From Eubacterium sp. UBA3782 (lineage in GTDB: Bacteria > Bacillota > Clostridia > Lachnospirales > Lachnospiraceae): a DNA stretch of 14,221 bases. The notes below the pieces were generated by a model. That model saw only the letters and a list, made by a program, of their open reading frames with translations, was not told the DNA's origin and did no database searches. The DNA lies in contig DFFG01000077.1 in the NCBI GenBank assembly GCA_002368795.1, positions 1-14,221 on the forward strand. The letters run 5' to 3'. Both the position numbers and the translations under genes were made by a program. Of this stretch, positions 1 to 7,433 are shown in pieces (the stretch's first letter is position 1; the number at the start of each line of letters is the position of its first letter).

Positions 1-1185
1 ACCTTTATCAACAAGCTGGACCGCGATGCCAGAGATACCTATGATCTGATCGATGAGATCGAGCGGGAGCTGGGCATTCCCACCTGTCCGATCAACTGGC
101 CGGTGGGCTCGGGAAAAGCCTTCCGCGGCGTGTATGACAGAAATACGAGAAAGCTTCTCACTTTCCACGACACCCTCAAGGGTACAAAGGAGGGCATCGA
201 GGAGGAGATCAGCATCGATGATCCGCATCTGATGGATGTGGTTACCGAAGAGCAGAAGGAACAGCTCATGGAGGAGCTTGAGCTTCTGGACGGCGCCACG
301 GAGGAGTTCGATCAGGAGAAGGTATCCAGAGGTGAGCTTTCCCCGGTCTTTTTCGGATCGGCACTGACCAACTTCGGTGTGGAGACCTTTCTGAAGCATT
401 TCCTTCAGATGACCATGCCGCCTCTGGCCAGGATGTCCAGTGACGGCGTCATCGATCCTGCATCGGAGGACTTCTCGGCGTTTGTCTTTAAGATCCAGGC
501 CAATATGAACAAAAACCACAGAGACCGTCTTGCCTTCATGCGGATCTGCTCGGGAAAATTCGATGCGGACAAGGAGGTCTATCATGTGCAGGGAGAGCGC
601 AAGATGCGCCTGCTCCAGCCGCAGCAGATGATGGCAGAGGAGCGGCACGTGGTATCGGAGGCCTACGCCGGCGATATCATCGGTGTCTTTGATCCCGGCA
701 TCTTCTCTATCGGTGATACGGTCTGCACGCCGGGACGGAAGTTTGCCTTCGAAGGGATCCCGACCTTTGCGCCCGAGCACTTTGCCCGGGTCGCTCTGAT
801 CGATTCCATGAAGAGAAAACAGTTTGTCAAAGGCATTCAGCAGATCGCCCAGGAAGGCGCGATCCAGATCTTCCAGGAGATCAGCGGCGGCATGGAGGAG
901 ATCATCGTCGGCGTGGTCGGCATCCTGCAGTTTGATGTTCTGAAGTTCCGTCTGGAGAACGAGTACAATGTGGATATCCGGCTTGATATGCTGCCCTATG
1001 AGTATATCCGCTGGATCACCAATTACACCGAGGTAAACCTTGACCGCATCGTCGGCACCTCCGACATGAAAAAGGTAGCTGATATGAAGGGAAGACCGCT
1101 TCTTCTGTTTGTCAACTCCTGGAGCGTGGGCATGGTGCTTGACCGGAACGAGGGCCTGGAGCTGGAGGAGTTTTCCAGAAACTAA
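1..1185 (+). CDS. prfC: Peptide chain release factor 3 (RF3), 5'-truncated
   Basis: RF3 is a translational GTPase that removes RF1 or RF2 from the ribosome after peptide release. The frame is open from base 1 to a TAA at 1183-1185, giving 394 codons. Full-length RF3 is about 530 residues, so roughly the first 135, including the P-loop and switch regions, lie upstream of the window. The fragment opens with T-F-I-N-K-L-D-R-D: NKLD is the G4 guanine-specificity motif of translational GTPases, and the following I-N-W-P-V-G-S-G-K-A-F-R-G-V-Y-D is typical of RF3 rather than EF-G. The rest has the expected length for the EF-Tu-like domain II and the RF3 C-terminal domain. An internal GTG at 103 is not the start, because homology runs well upstream of it. 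The gene appears separately transcribed from the run downstream. The assignment is secure; only the truncation is a limit. Confidence 0.95.
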   Translation, partial: TFINKLDRDARDTYDLIDEIERELGIPTCPINWPVGSGKAFRGVYDRNTRKLLTFHDTLKGTKEGIEEEISIDDPHLMDVVTEEQKEQLMEELELLDGATEEFDQEKVSRGELSPVFFGSALTNFGVETFLKHFLQMTMPPLARMSSDGVIDPASEDFSAFVFKIQANMNKNHRDRLAFMRICSGKFDADKEVYHVQGERKMRLLQPQQMMAEERHVVSEAYAGDIIGVFDPGIFSIGDTVCTPGRKFAFEGIPTFAPEHFARVALIDSMKRKQFVKGIQQIAQEGAIQIFQEISGGMEEIIVGVVGILQFDVLKFRLENEYNVDIRLDMLPYEYIRWITNYTEVNLDRIVGTSDMKKVADMKGRPLLLFVNSWSVGMVLDRNEGLELEEFSRN

Positions 1186-1232
1186 ACGAACCGGGATGGA
1201 TCGTGCAGTTTTGGCATGCCTCACATGGCCTG

Positions 1233-1258
1233 AAGGTGAACTTCGCCCTTTGTTTTTC
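1233..1258 (+). terminator. Weak candidate intrinsic terminator after prfC
   Basis: A short imperfect stem (AAGGTG pairing with CGCCCTT, with one bulged C and a 5-base loop) is followed by a T-rich stretch at 1249-1258. It lies 47 bases after the prfC stop and before the next promoter, which is the right place. The stem is short and the T-tract also overlaps the candidate -35 region of the next promoter, so this is only a possibility. Confidence 0.35.
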
Positions 1259-1277
1259 ATGGCAGTTTTGGTATAAT
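1250..1277 (+). promoter_or_regulatory. Extended -10 sigma-A promoter for the asp23-nusB gene run
   Basis: A perfect TATAAT sits at 1272-1277, preceded by TG at 1269-1270, which makes an extended -10 element. The -35 is weak (TTGTTT, 1250-1255, spacing 16), as is common for extended -10 promoters. Transcription would start near 1284, leaving a leader of about 75 bases before the ATG at 1359. The leader contains a small dyad (CCCGG at 1295-1299 against CCGGG at 1325-1329) of unknown meaning. No comparably good promoter was seen from here to argR, so this promoter may drive the whole run. Confidence 0.65.
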
Positions 1278-1358
1278 TATTAGACAGAAAATATCCCGGT
1301 CCGGGCATAGTCAGAATTCGGATTCCGGGCGGTTTGCTTTATTTTTCTGGAGGCAGAT

Positions 1359-1751
1359 ATGAAACAGAAACAGGCAAAGAATTCCTTTACGATCTATGAC
1401 GACCAGACCAGCGGTACTGTGCAGATCGCGGACGAGGTGATCACCACCATCGCCGCCCTGGCAGCTACTGAGGCTGACGGTGTTGCATGCCTGAGCGGCA
1501 GCATTACCCATGACAAGGCAGCCAGAGCCGGCGAGCGTGCGCTTTCCAAGGGCATCCGCATCGTGATGGAGGAAGGCGAGGTCAGCGTAAAGGCAAATAT
1601 TATCATGCGCTATGGCAGCAGCATTCCTGCAACGACAGCAAAGGTGCAGGAGAAGGTCAGAACAGCGATCGAGACGATGACCGGTTTTCCGGTAAAGAAT
1701 GTCGACGTTAATGTTGTGGATGTTGCGGTCGAGAACGCACAGGCGAAATAA
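1359..1751 (+). CDS. Asp23/Gls24 family (DUF322, YqhY-like) protein
   Basis: This is a 130-residue protein of the Asp23/Gls24 family, small alkaline-shock or envelope-stress-associated proteins of Gram-positive bacteria whose molecular role is poorly defined. The family core is recognisable: G-T-V-Q-I-A-D-E-V-I at about residues 19-28, then a run of alanines leading to E-A-D-G-V, and later the V-Q-E-K-V segment that precedes the C-terminal N-V-D-V-N-V-V-D strand. There is no signal peptide or membrane segment. The ATG at 1359 follows TGGAGG (1348-1353). The stop is 24 bases before nusB. In Bacillus subtilis the homologue yqhY lies between accC and nusB and has been linked to acetyl-CoA carboxylase. 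Here the nusB side of that context is kept, but the upstream neighbour is prfC. Family assignment is firm; the cellular function is not known from sequence. Confidence 0.9.
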   Translation: MKQKQAKNSFTIYDDQTSGTVQIADEVITTIAALAATEADGVACLSGSITHDKAARAGERALSKGIRIVMEEGEVSVKANIIMRYGSSIPATTAKVQEKVRTAIETMTGFPVKNVDVNVVDVAVENAQAK

Positions 1752-1775
1752 CGAAGAGTCGATTGGAGACAAAAT

Positions 1776-2276
1776 ATGAAGCGCAGTGAACAGAGGGAGA
1801 CCATTTTCCGCCTGCTGTTTATGAGGCAGTTTAATACGGTCGAAGAAATGAACGAGCAGGTGAGCCTGTACCTGGACGGGGTACGCGAGGGAATCACCGA
1901 AGTCCCCTACGCAGGCAGCATCTCGGGGGAGGATGAAGCCTATATCCGGGAGAAACTGACCAGGATCATTGAGAAGCTTCCGGAGATCGACCAGAAGCTC
2001 AACGAGGCATCCAGAGGCTGGAAGACCAGCCGTATGCCCAAGGTCGACCTGAGCATCCTGAGGCTGGCTGTCTATGAGCTGGTCTATGATGAGCGGATCC
2101 CGACCGGTGTTGCGATCAATGAGGCTGTGGAGATCGCCAAGCAGTATGGCGGCGAAGAGTCTGCCAGCTTTATCAACGGAGTGCTTGGAAGGATCGCCCG
2201 TGAGGCTGAGAAAGCAGGCGGAGACGGTGCTGCGGAGAATACCGCCGCCGGGGAGAGCACGGAGAAAGAAGATTGA
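1776..2276 (+). CDS. nusB: Transcription antitermination factor NusB
   Basis: NusB, with NusE (ribosomal protein S10), binds boxA RNA and supports processive transcription of rRNA operons. The protein has 166 residues and is all-helical by appearance. It begins M-K-R-S-E-Q-R-E, the basic N-terminal helix used for RNA binding. The conserved C-terminal block is clear: V-D-L-S-I-L-R-L-A-V-Y-E-L at about residues 89-101, I-P-T-G-V-A-I-N-E-A-V-E-I-A-K at about 108-122, and S-F-I-N-G-V-L-G-R-I near 132-141. The length exceeds the usual 130-145 residues because of a roughly 20-residue Ala/Gly/Glu-rich tail after A-R-E-A-E-K, which is probably disordered. The ATG at 1776 follows TTGGAG at 1763-1768. 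The gene overlaps the next one (xseA) by 4 bases, suggesting translational coupling. The call is secure. Confidence 0.96.
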   Translation: MKRSEQRETIFRLLFMRQFNTVEEMNEQVSLYLDGVREGITEVPYAGSISGEDEAYIREKLTRIIEKLPEIDQKLNEASRGWKTSRMPKVDLSILRLAVYELVYDERIPTGVAINEAVEIAKQYGGEESASFINGVLGRIAREAEKAGGDGAAENTAAGESTEKED

Positions 2277-3556
2277 ACAATATCTATACCGTCGGACAGG
2301 TAAATGCCTATATCCGGAGCATGTTTCAGCAGGATTTTCTTCTGCGGCGGGTGTCTGTGCAGGGAGAAGTCAGCAATCTGACTTACCATCGGTCCGGGCA
2401 TATCTACTTTACCATCAAGGATGAGAGTGCCGCCATCTCCTGCGTCATGTTTGCAGGAGACCGGAAAGGGCTGGCGTTTGCCATGAAGAGCGGAGACCGG
2501 GTCGTGGTCACCGGTTCCGTGGAGGTCTATGTCCGGGACGGACGGTATCAGCTCTACGCAAAAAAAATCGAACTTGCGGGAGCCGGATTATTATACGAGC
2601 GCTATCTGGCGCTCAAAGCTGAGCTGGAAGAAATGGGGATGTTTGCCCGGGAGTACAAGCAGCCGATACCAGCCTATGTCAGGCGACTTGGTATCGTCAC
2701 AGCACCGACCGGTGCTGCCGTACAGGACATTCGGAATATCTCCCTGCGGAGAAATCCGTATATCCAGCTCATTTTATTTCCTGCTCTTGTGCAGGGAGAC
2801 GGGGCGGCAGAGAGTATCGTCCGGGGCATAGAGACGCTGGATGCGCTTGGCGTGGACTGCATCATCGTCGGCCGGGGCGGCGGCTCTATCGAGGATCTCT
2901 GGGCTTTTAATGAGGAGATCGTTGCCAGAGCCATCTTTAACTGCAGGACCCCGATTATTTCCGCCGTGGGTCATGAGACAGATACGACCATCGCCGATTT
3001 TGTTGCGGATCTGCGGGCACCGACGCCGTCGGCCGCGGCAGAGCTGGCGGTCTGCGATGTGCGGGAGATGCTGCGCCGTCTGGAGAGCGGAAGACAGCAT
3101 CTGAATGCCGGGATGCGGGCGAATCTAAAGAGCGCCAGAAACCGACTGGATGCCGCAGCATCAAGGTGGAAATACCTGAGCCCGGAAAACCAGATCCGGG
3201 AAAAGCGGCAGAGACTGGCAGATCTGGAGATCCGGATGATGGATCGGACAGAGCGGCTGATCGAGGAGCGGCGGCGGTCATGCGACCGGTATGCGGAGCT
3301 GCTGGAGCAGCGGAGCAGCCGTTCACTTGATGCGGCAAATCACCGGCTGGAGATCCTGATTCGGCGTCTGGACGGACTGTCGCCGGTGCGCAAGCTGAGT
3401 CAGGGCTACGCCTATGTGGAGGACAGGAACGGTGTCAATGTTTCCTCTGTCCATGCGGCAGCTGTGGGCGATATGCTCCAGATCCGTGTGACCGACGGTG
3501 TGATCGGCGCAGAGGTAACTTCGCTTGAAGAACAAAGGAGAGAAACAGATGGCTGA
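2273..3556 (+). CDS. xseA: Exodeoxyribonuclease VII large subunit
   Basis: This is the catalytic subunit of exonuclease VII, which with several XseB subunits degrades single-stranded DNA from both ends to oligonucleotides. It has 427 residues, slightly shorter than the E. coli and B. subtilis proteins. An N-terminal OB-fold spans about residues 1-100, followed by the catalytic domain with G-R-G-G-G-S-I-E-D-L-W-A-F-N at 200-213 and S-A-V-G-H-E-T-D at 230-237, the family's signature region. A charged, probably coiled-coil segment follows to about 350, then a short C-terminal domain. The start is a TTG at 2273, chosen because the protein then begins M-N-N-I-Y-T-V-G-Q-V, the expected N-terminus, and because GGAG at 2261-2264 is well placed. 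The gene overlaps nusB by 4 bases and xseB by 8, so the three are probably translationally coupled. Confidence 0.96.
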   Translation: MNNIYTVGQVNAYIRSMFQQDFLLRRVSVQGEVSNLTYHRSGHIYFTIKDESAAISCVMFAGDRKGLAFAMKSGDRVVVTGSVEVYVRDGRYQLYAKKIELAGAGLLYERYLALKAELEEMGMFAREYKQPIPAYVRRLGIVTAPTGAAVQDIRNISLRRNPYIQLILFPALVQGDGAAESIVRGIETLDALGVDCIIVGRGGGSIEDLWAFNEEIVARAIFNCRTPIISAVGHETDTTIADFVADLRAPTPSAAAELAVCDVREMLRRLESGRQHLNAGMRANLKSARNRLDAAASRWKYLSPENQIREKRQRLADLEIRMMDRTERLIEERRRSCDRYAELLEQRSSRSLDAANHRLEILIRRLDGLSPVRKLSQGYAYVEDRNGVNVSSVHAAAVGDMLQIRVTDGVIGAEVTSLEEQRRETDG

Positions 3557-3782
3557 AGAGAGCAGAGAGGTACAGGAAAAGGAGCTCACACTGGAGGAAT
3601 CCTTTGCCCGGCTCGATGAGCTGGTGGCAAGGATGGAGAGCAGGGATATCTCTCTAGAGGAGTCCTTTCAGCTTTACAAGGAAGGCATGGAGCTTCTGAA
3701 AAGCAGCAGGGAAAAGATCGACACCGTAGAAAAGAAAATGCTGCAGATCAGCGCTGACGGGGAGCAGCTCCCCTTCGATTAA
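3549..3782 (+). CDS. xseB: Exodeoxyribonuclease VII small subunit
   Basis: This small helical subunit of exonuclease VII packs along the XseA coiled coil. It has 77 residues, the normal size. The family pattern is visible: L-E-E-S-F-A-R-L-D-E-L-V-A-R-M-E, then I-S-L-E-E-S-F-Q-L-Y-K-E-G-M-E-L, then a heptad-like helix ending K-M-L-Q-I. The longer reading from a TTG at 3525 was rejected, because the ATG at 3549 has an excellent AAAGGAG at 3534-3540 with 8-base spacing and gives the expected length. The start lies inside the last codons of xseA (8-base overlap), fitting stoichiometric co-expression of the two subunits. It is followed by ispA after 34 bases. The call is secure. Confidence 0.95.
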   Translation: MAEESREVQEKELTLEESFARLDELVARMESRDISLEESFQLYKEGMELLKSSREKIDTVEKKMLQISADGEQLPFD

Positions 3783-3816
3783 ACGCAGGATCACAGAAGC
3801 AGACAAGGAGCAGGAT

Positions 3817-4731
3817 ATGACCGATGAAGTGTTTTCCCTGCAGATGCAGGAGAAAAAGGAGCGGGTCGAGGCGATCATCCATAATTACCTTCTGGAGGAG
3901 GATGCCTTTCCCGGTTCACTGGCCAGCGCAGTAAATTACAGCATGAATGCCGGGGGAAAGCGGGTCCGGCCGATCCTGATGAGTGAGAGCTATCAGATCT
4001 TCGGAGGCAAAGGTGCCGTCATCGAGCCGATGATCGCTGCGATCGAGATGATCCACACCCATTCCCTGATCCATGACGATCTTCCGGCCATCGATAACGA
4101 TGATTACCGGAGGGGCAGAAAGACCGCCCATGTGGTCTATGGCGAGGCACTTGGCGTGCTTGCCGGCGATGCCCTGCTGAACCTGGCTTATGAAACGGCC
4201 CTGCAGGCCTTCGCCTATGAGGATCTGATGTGTCCTCCGGACCGGACCGTGGCTGCGCTGCGGATCCTGGCGGAAAAGACAGGCATACGGGGGATGCTTG
4301 GCGGACAGGGCGTCGATGTGGAGAACGAGAAGAACCACATCGTTTCCCTGGATCAGAAGACTCTGGATTATATTTATGAAAACAAGACGTCTGCGCTTAT
4401 CGAGGCGCCGCTGATGATCGGAGCGGTCATGGCCGGAGCGGATAAGGGCAGTGTGAAGCTGATGGAGCAGGTGGGTCACCTGACCGGCCTGGCTTTCCAG
4501 ATCCGTGATGATATCCTGGATGTGACCGGAACGCTGGAGAGCATAGGAAAGCCGGCCGGATCCGATACCAAAAACGATAAGACGACGTATGTGACCCTGT
4601 TTGGCGTGGAGAAAGCCGAGGCGGAGGTCAGGCGCATGACACAGGAGGCGGTATGCCTGCTGGATACGCTTCCGGGAGATACGGAATTCCTGACGAAGAT
4701 GCTGCTTGGCATGGCTTCACGCGGAAATTGA
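3817..4731 (+). CDS. ispA: Polyprenyl (farnesyl/geranylgeranyl) diphosphate synthase
   Basis: This is a short-chain trans-prenyltransferase that condenses IPP with allylic diphosphates to give C15 or C20 prenyl diphosphates for undecaprenyl phosphate, quinone and other isoprenoid synthesis. It has 304 residues. Visible motifs are G-G-K-R-V-R-P at 46-52, the first Asp-rich motif D-D-L-P-A-I-D-N-D at 87-95 (the bacterial form with a two-residue insert) and the second, D-D-I-L-D, at 231-235. The fifth residue before the first motif is His82, where the farnesyl synthases I recall carry Tyr; this bears on product length (see findings). The C-terminal end (M-A-S-R-G-N) departs from the usual R-x-K-type tail. 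The ATG at 3817 follows AAGGAG at 3805-3810. Its TGA stop overlaps the AGGA used as ribosome binding site by dxs. The enzyme class is certain; the C15 versus C20 specificity is open. Confidence 0.93.
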   Translation: MTDEVFSLQMQEKKERVEAIIHNYLLEEDAFPGSLASAVNYSMNAGGKRVRPILMSESYQIFGGKGAVIEPMIAAIEMIHTHSLIHDDLPAIDNDDYRRGRKTAHVVYGEALGVLAGDALLNLAYETALQAFAYEDLMCPPDRTVAALRILAEKTGIRGMLGGQGVDVENEKNHIVSLDQKTLDYIYENKTSALIEAPLMIGAVMAGADKGSVKLMEQVGHLTGLAFQIRDDILDVTGTLESIGKPAGSDTKNDKTTYVTLFGVEKAEAEVRRMTQEAVCLLDTLPGDTEFLTKMLLGMASRGN

Positions 4732-4741
4732 GGATAGCGGT

Positions 4742-6601
4742 ATGCTGGAGCAGATAAACAAACCCAATGATATAAAAAAGATCCCGCAGGATCAGCTGCA
4801 GGCTCTGGCAGATGAGATACGGCAGTATCTGATCACAGCTGTCAGCTGTACGGGGGGACATCTGGCTTCAAATCTTGGCGTTGTGGAGCTGACGGAAGCC
4901 CTGCACTATGTCTACGATCTGCCTAAGGACAAGATCATCTGGGATGTCGGTCACCAGGCCTACACCCACAAGATCCTGACCGGCAGGCGGAAGGAATTCG
5001 TGACCCTGCGGAAGGAGAACGGCATTTCCGGATTCCCGCGGCGGGAGGAAAGCGACTGTGACAGCTTTGATGCCGGCCACAGCTCCAACTCCATATCTGC
5101 CGGCCTTGGTTATGTTAAGGCCAGAGATCTGCAGAAGCAGGATCATCATGTCGTTGCCGTGATCGGCGACGGTGCCCTTACCGGCGGCATGGCCTATGAA
5201 GCACTGAACAATATGTCCCAGCTGAAAAGCAATTTTGTCGTCGTTCTGAATGACAACAACATGTCCATTTCCAGAAATGTCGGCGGCATGCACCAGTATC
5301 TGGGCAAGATCCGCACGAGTCCGGCCTACACCGGTCTGAAGGACAGCGTTTCCGAGCGGCTGGAAAATATCCCCGGCATCGGCGGCAATCTGGTCAGCGG
5401 TATCCGCAGGACCAAGAGCAGCATCAAGCAGCTGGTCATTCCGGGCATGCTGTTTGAGGACATGGGCATTACCTATCTCGGCCCGGTAAACGGCCATGAC
5501 ATCCCGCGGATGATCCGCGTGCTGCAGGAGGCGAAGCGGATGCAGGGACCGGTCCTGGTTCATGTGCTGACCGAGAAGGGCAGGGGCTATCTGCCGGCGA
5601 TCCGCCATCCGGAGCGCTTTCACGGGACAAACCCGTTTTCCGTTGAGACCGGCATACCGCTGGAAGCGGGAGAGCCGACCTGGACAGATATTTTTTCGAC
5701 AGTTATGCGAAAGCTTGGCGAGCGGGAGCCTTCCGTTGCCGCGGTAACGGCGGCCATGATGGAGGGGACCGGGCTGAAGCGTTTTGCCCTTCGGTTCCCG
5801 GACCGCTTTTTCGATGTCGGTATCGCAGAAGGCCATGCGGTGACCTTTGCTGCAGGGCTTGCCCTGGGCGGTCTGACGCCTGTGCTTGCGATCTACTCCT
5901 CCTTCCTGCAGCGAGGCTTTGACCAGGTAATGGAGGATGTCTGCATGCAGGATCTGCATGTGATCCTGGCGATCGACAGGGCAGGCCTTGTCGGCGCCGA
6001 CGGAAAGACCCATCAGGGCTGTTTCGATATCTCTTATCTGTCGATGCTGCCGAACATGACGATCATGGCTCCGAAAAACAAGTGGGAGCTTTCCGATATG
6101 ATGAAGTTTGCTGTCGGCTGTAAGGGGCCCGTTGCGATCCGCTATCCCAGAGGCGCGGCCTATACAGGACTTGAGGAGCACCGGGAGGAGATCTGCACCG
6201 GCAAGGCGGAGGTGATCCGCCGCGGCAGCAGGATCGCCATTCTCGCCCTTGGAAACATGGTGAAGGAGGGCGTGAAGGTGGCAGACGCGCTGGCAGAGGA
6301 AGGGCTTGAACCCACCCTGGTCAACCTGCGTTTTGCAAAGCCCTTCGACAAAGAGCTGCTCCGTGAGCTGGCCGCAGATCACGAGCTGTATGTTACAATG
6401 GAGGAGAATGTCAGAAACGGCGGTCTGGGCGAGCATATCCTGGCCTTCCTCAATGAGGAGGGGATCCAGGTGGATACCCGGATCATTGCCGTGCCGGATC
6501 AGTATATGCGGCATGCCGGCGTGGATGCCCAGATGCGGGCAGCCGGGATCGATGCAGCTTCGGTTCTGAATCAGATCCACAGCTGGCTGGAGGAGAAATA
6601 G
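4742..6601 (+). CDS. dxs: 1-deoxy-D-xylulose-5-phosphate synthase
   Basis: Dxs condenses pyruvate and glyceraldehyde 3-phosphate to DXP using thiamine diphosphate, the first step of the MEP isoprenoid pathway; DXP also feeds thiamine and pyridoxal synthesis. It has 619 residues, the normal length. The TPP-binding motif starts G-D-G-A-L-T-G-G-M at 142 and ends N-N at 156-157. The active-site histidine region C-T-G-G-H-L-A-S-N-L-G includes His40. The pyrimidine-binding domain carries F-D-V-G-I-A-E-G-H-A-V-T-F-A-A-G, with the catalytic Glu in A-E-G-H. A transketolase-type C-terminal domain follows. The frame is open from 4706, but the ATG at 4742 is chosen because AGGA at 4731-4734 precedes it at 7 bases and the extra upstream residues would lie inside ispA. 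It stops one base into tlyA. The ispA-dxs pairing is conserved across phyla. Confidence 0.97.
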   Translation: MLEQINKPNDIKKIPQDQLQALADEIRQYLITAVSCTGGHLASNLGVVELTEALHYVYDLPKDKIIWDVGHQAYTHKILTGRRKEFVTLRKENGISGFPRREESDCDSFDAGHSSNSISAGLGYVKARDLQKQDHHVVAVIGDGALTGGMAYEALNNMSQLKSNFVVVLNDNNMSISRNVGGMHQYLGKIRTSPAYTGLKDSVSERLENIPGIGGNLVSGIRRTKSSIKQLVIPGMLFEDMGITYLGPVNGHDIPRMIRVLQEAKRMQGPVLVHVLTEKGRGYLPAIRHPERFHGTNPFSVETGIPLEAGEPTWTDIFSTVMRKLGEREPSVAAVTAAMMEGTGLKRFALRFPDRFFDVGIAEGHAVTFAAGLALGGLTPVLAIYSSFLQRGFDQVMEDVCMQDLHVILAIDRAGLVGADGKTHQGCFDISYLSMLPNMTIMAPKNKWELSDMMKFAVGCKGPVAIRYPRGAAYTGLEEHREEICTGKAEVIRRGSRIAILALGNMVKEGVKVADALAEEGLEPTLVNLRFAKPFDKELLRELAADHELYVTMEENVRNGGLGEHILAFLNEEGIQVDTRIIAVPDQYMRHAGVDAQMRAAGIDAASVLNQIHSWLEEK

Positions 6602-7431
6602 TGGCAAAAGAACGCTTGGATGTACTGGTGGCTGCCGCAGGACTGGCGCCATCCAGGGAAAAGGCCAAGGCCATCATCATGGCCGGCGAAGTGCTTGTGG
6701 ACGGGCAGCGGGAGGACAAACCCGGCATGACCTTTCCGGATACGGCGAAGATCACGCTGAAAAAGTCCGGCCTTTTTCCCTTTGTAAGCCGCGGCGGGCT
6801 GAAGCTGGACAAGGCGGTGAAAAGCTTTTCCCTGGATCTTTCGGGGAAAGTCTGCATGGACGTGGGCGCTTCCACCGGCGGGTTTACCGACTGCATGCTG
6901 CAGAACGGCGCCTCCCATGTGTATTCTGTGGATGTGGGATACGGACAGCTGGACTGGCGGCTTCGTGAGGATCCGCGGGTCACGGTCATGGAGAAGACCA
7001 ATATCCGGTATGTGACCGCCGATGATATCGGGGAACGTCCTTCCTTTGTATCCATTGATGTCTCCTTTATCAGTCTGACCAAGGTCCTTCTGCCGGTCAG
7101 GGAGCTGATGGCTCCGGAGGAGGGAGAGCTGGTCTGCCTTATCAAGCCGCAGTTTGAAGCCGGCAGGGAAAAGGTCGGCAAGAAAGGCGTCGTGCGGGAT
7201 CCAAAGGTGCATGCCGAGGTCATCACTGCCGTGACGTTGTATGCGGAAAGCATCGGCCTTGTGCCGGTCGATCTGGATTATTCCCCCATCAAGGGGCCGG
7301 AGGGCAATATCGAGTATCTTGTTCATCTCCGGAAGGCAGATGCAGAGTCGGAGATTCCGGCAGAGAATCAGATCACAGAGAAGATCATTGCGGACACAGT
7401 AAAAGCTGCGCACGGAAAGCTGGATAAATAA
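6601..7431 (+). CDS. tlyA: TlyA/YqxC family rRNA 2'-O-methyltransferase
   Basis: This is an S4-domain plus FtsJ/RrmJ-type methyltransferase. Characterised TlyA proteins methylate the 2'-OH of cytidines in 16S and 23S rRNA near the subunit interface; the common label 'hemolysin' is historical. It has 276 residues. The S4 RNA-binding domain spans about residues 3-60 (R-L-D-V-L-V then S-R-E-K-A-K-A-I-I-M-A-G-E-V-L-V-D-G). The linker S-R-G-G-L-K-L-D-K-A is at 63-72. The SAM-binding motif D-V-G-A-S-T-G-G-F-T is at 87-96. FtsJ-type catalytic positions include D153 and K182 (I-K-P-Q-F-E). The start is a GTG at 6601 that shares one base with the dxs stop and follows GGAGGAG at 6589-6595. nadK follows after 2 bases. 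The family is certain; the exact rRNA target, and whether both subunits are modified, cannot be read from sequence. Confidence 0.94.
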   Translation: MAKERLDVLVAAAGLAPSREKAKAIIMAGEVLVDGQREDKPGMTFPDTAKITLKKSGLFPFVSRGGLKLDKAVKSFSLDLSGKVCMDVGASTGGFTDCMLQNGASHVYSVDVGYGQLDWRLREDPRVTVMEKTNIRYVTADDIGERPSFVSIDVSFISLTKVLLPVRELMAPEEGELVCLIKPQFEAGREKVGKKGVVRDPKVHAEVITAVTLYAESIGLVPVDLDYSPIKGPEGNIEYLVHLRKADAESEIPAENQITEKIIADTVKAAHGKLDK

Positions 7432-7433
7432 TT

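Noticed and set aside
1295..1305. CCCGGTCCGGG palindrome in the asp23 leader, considered as an operator
   Set aside because: It is a short GC-rich dyad with no match to an operator I know. It may pair with the later CCGGG, but nothing more can be supported.
4868..6652. 594-codon open frame on the minus strand opposite dxs and the start of tlyA
   Set aside because: It is the antisense shadow of dxs, which has complete family motifs in the + frame. The minus frame reads as Cys/His/Arg-rich sequence with no recognisable domain.
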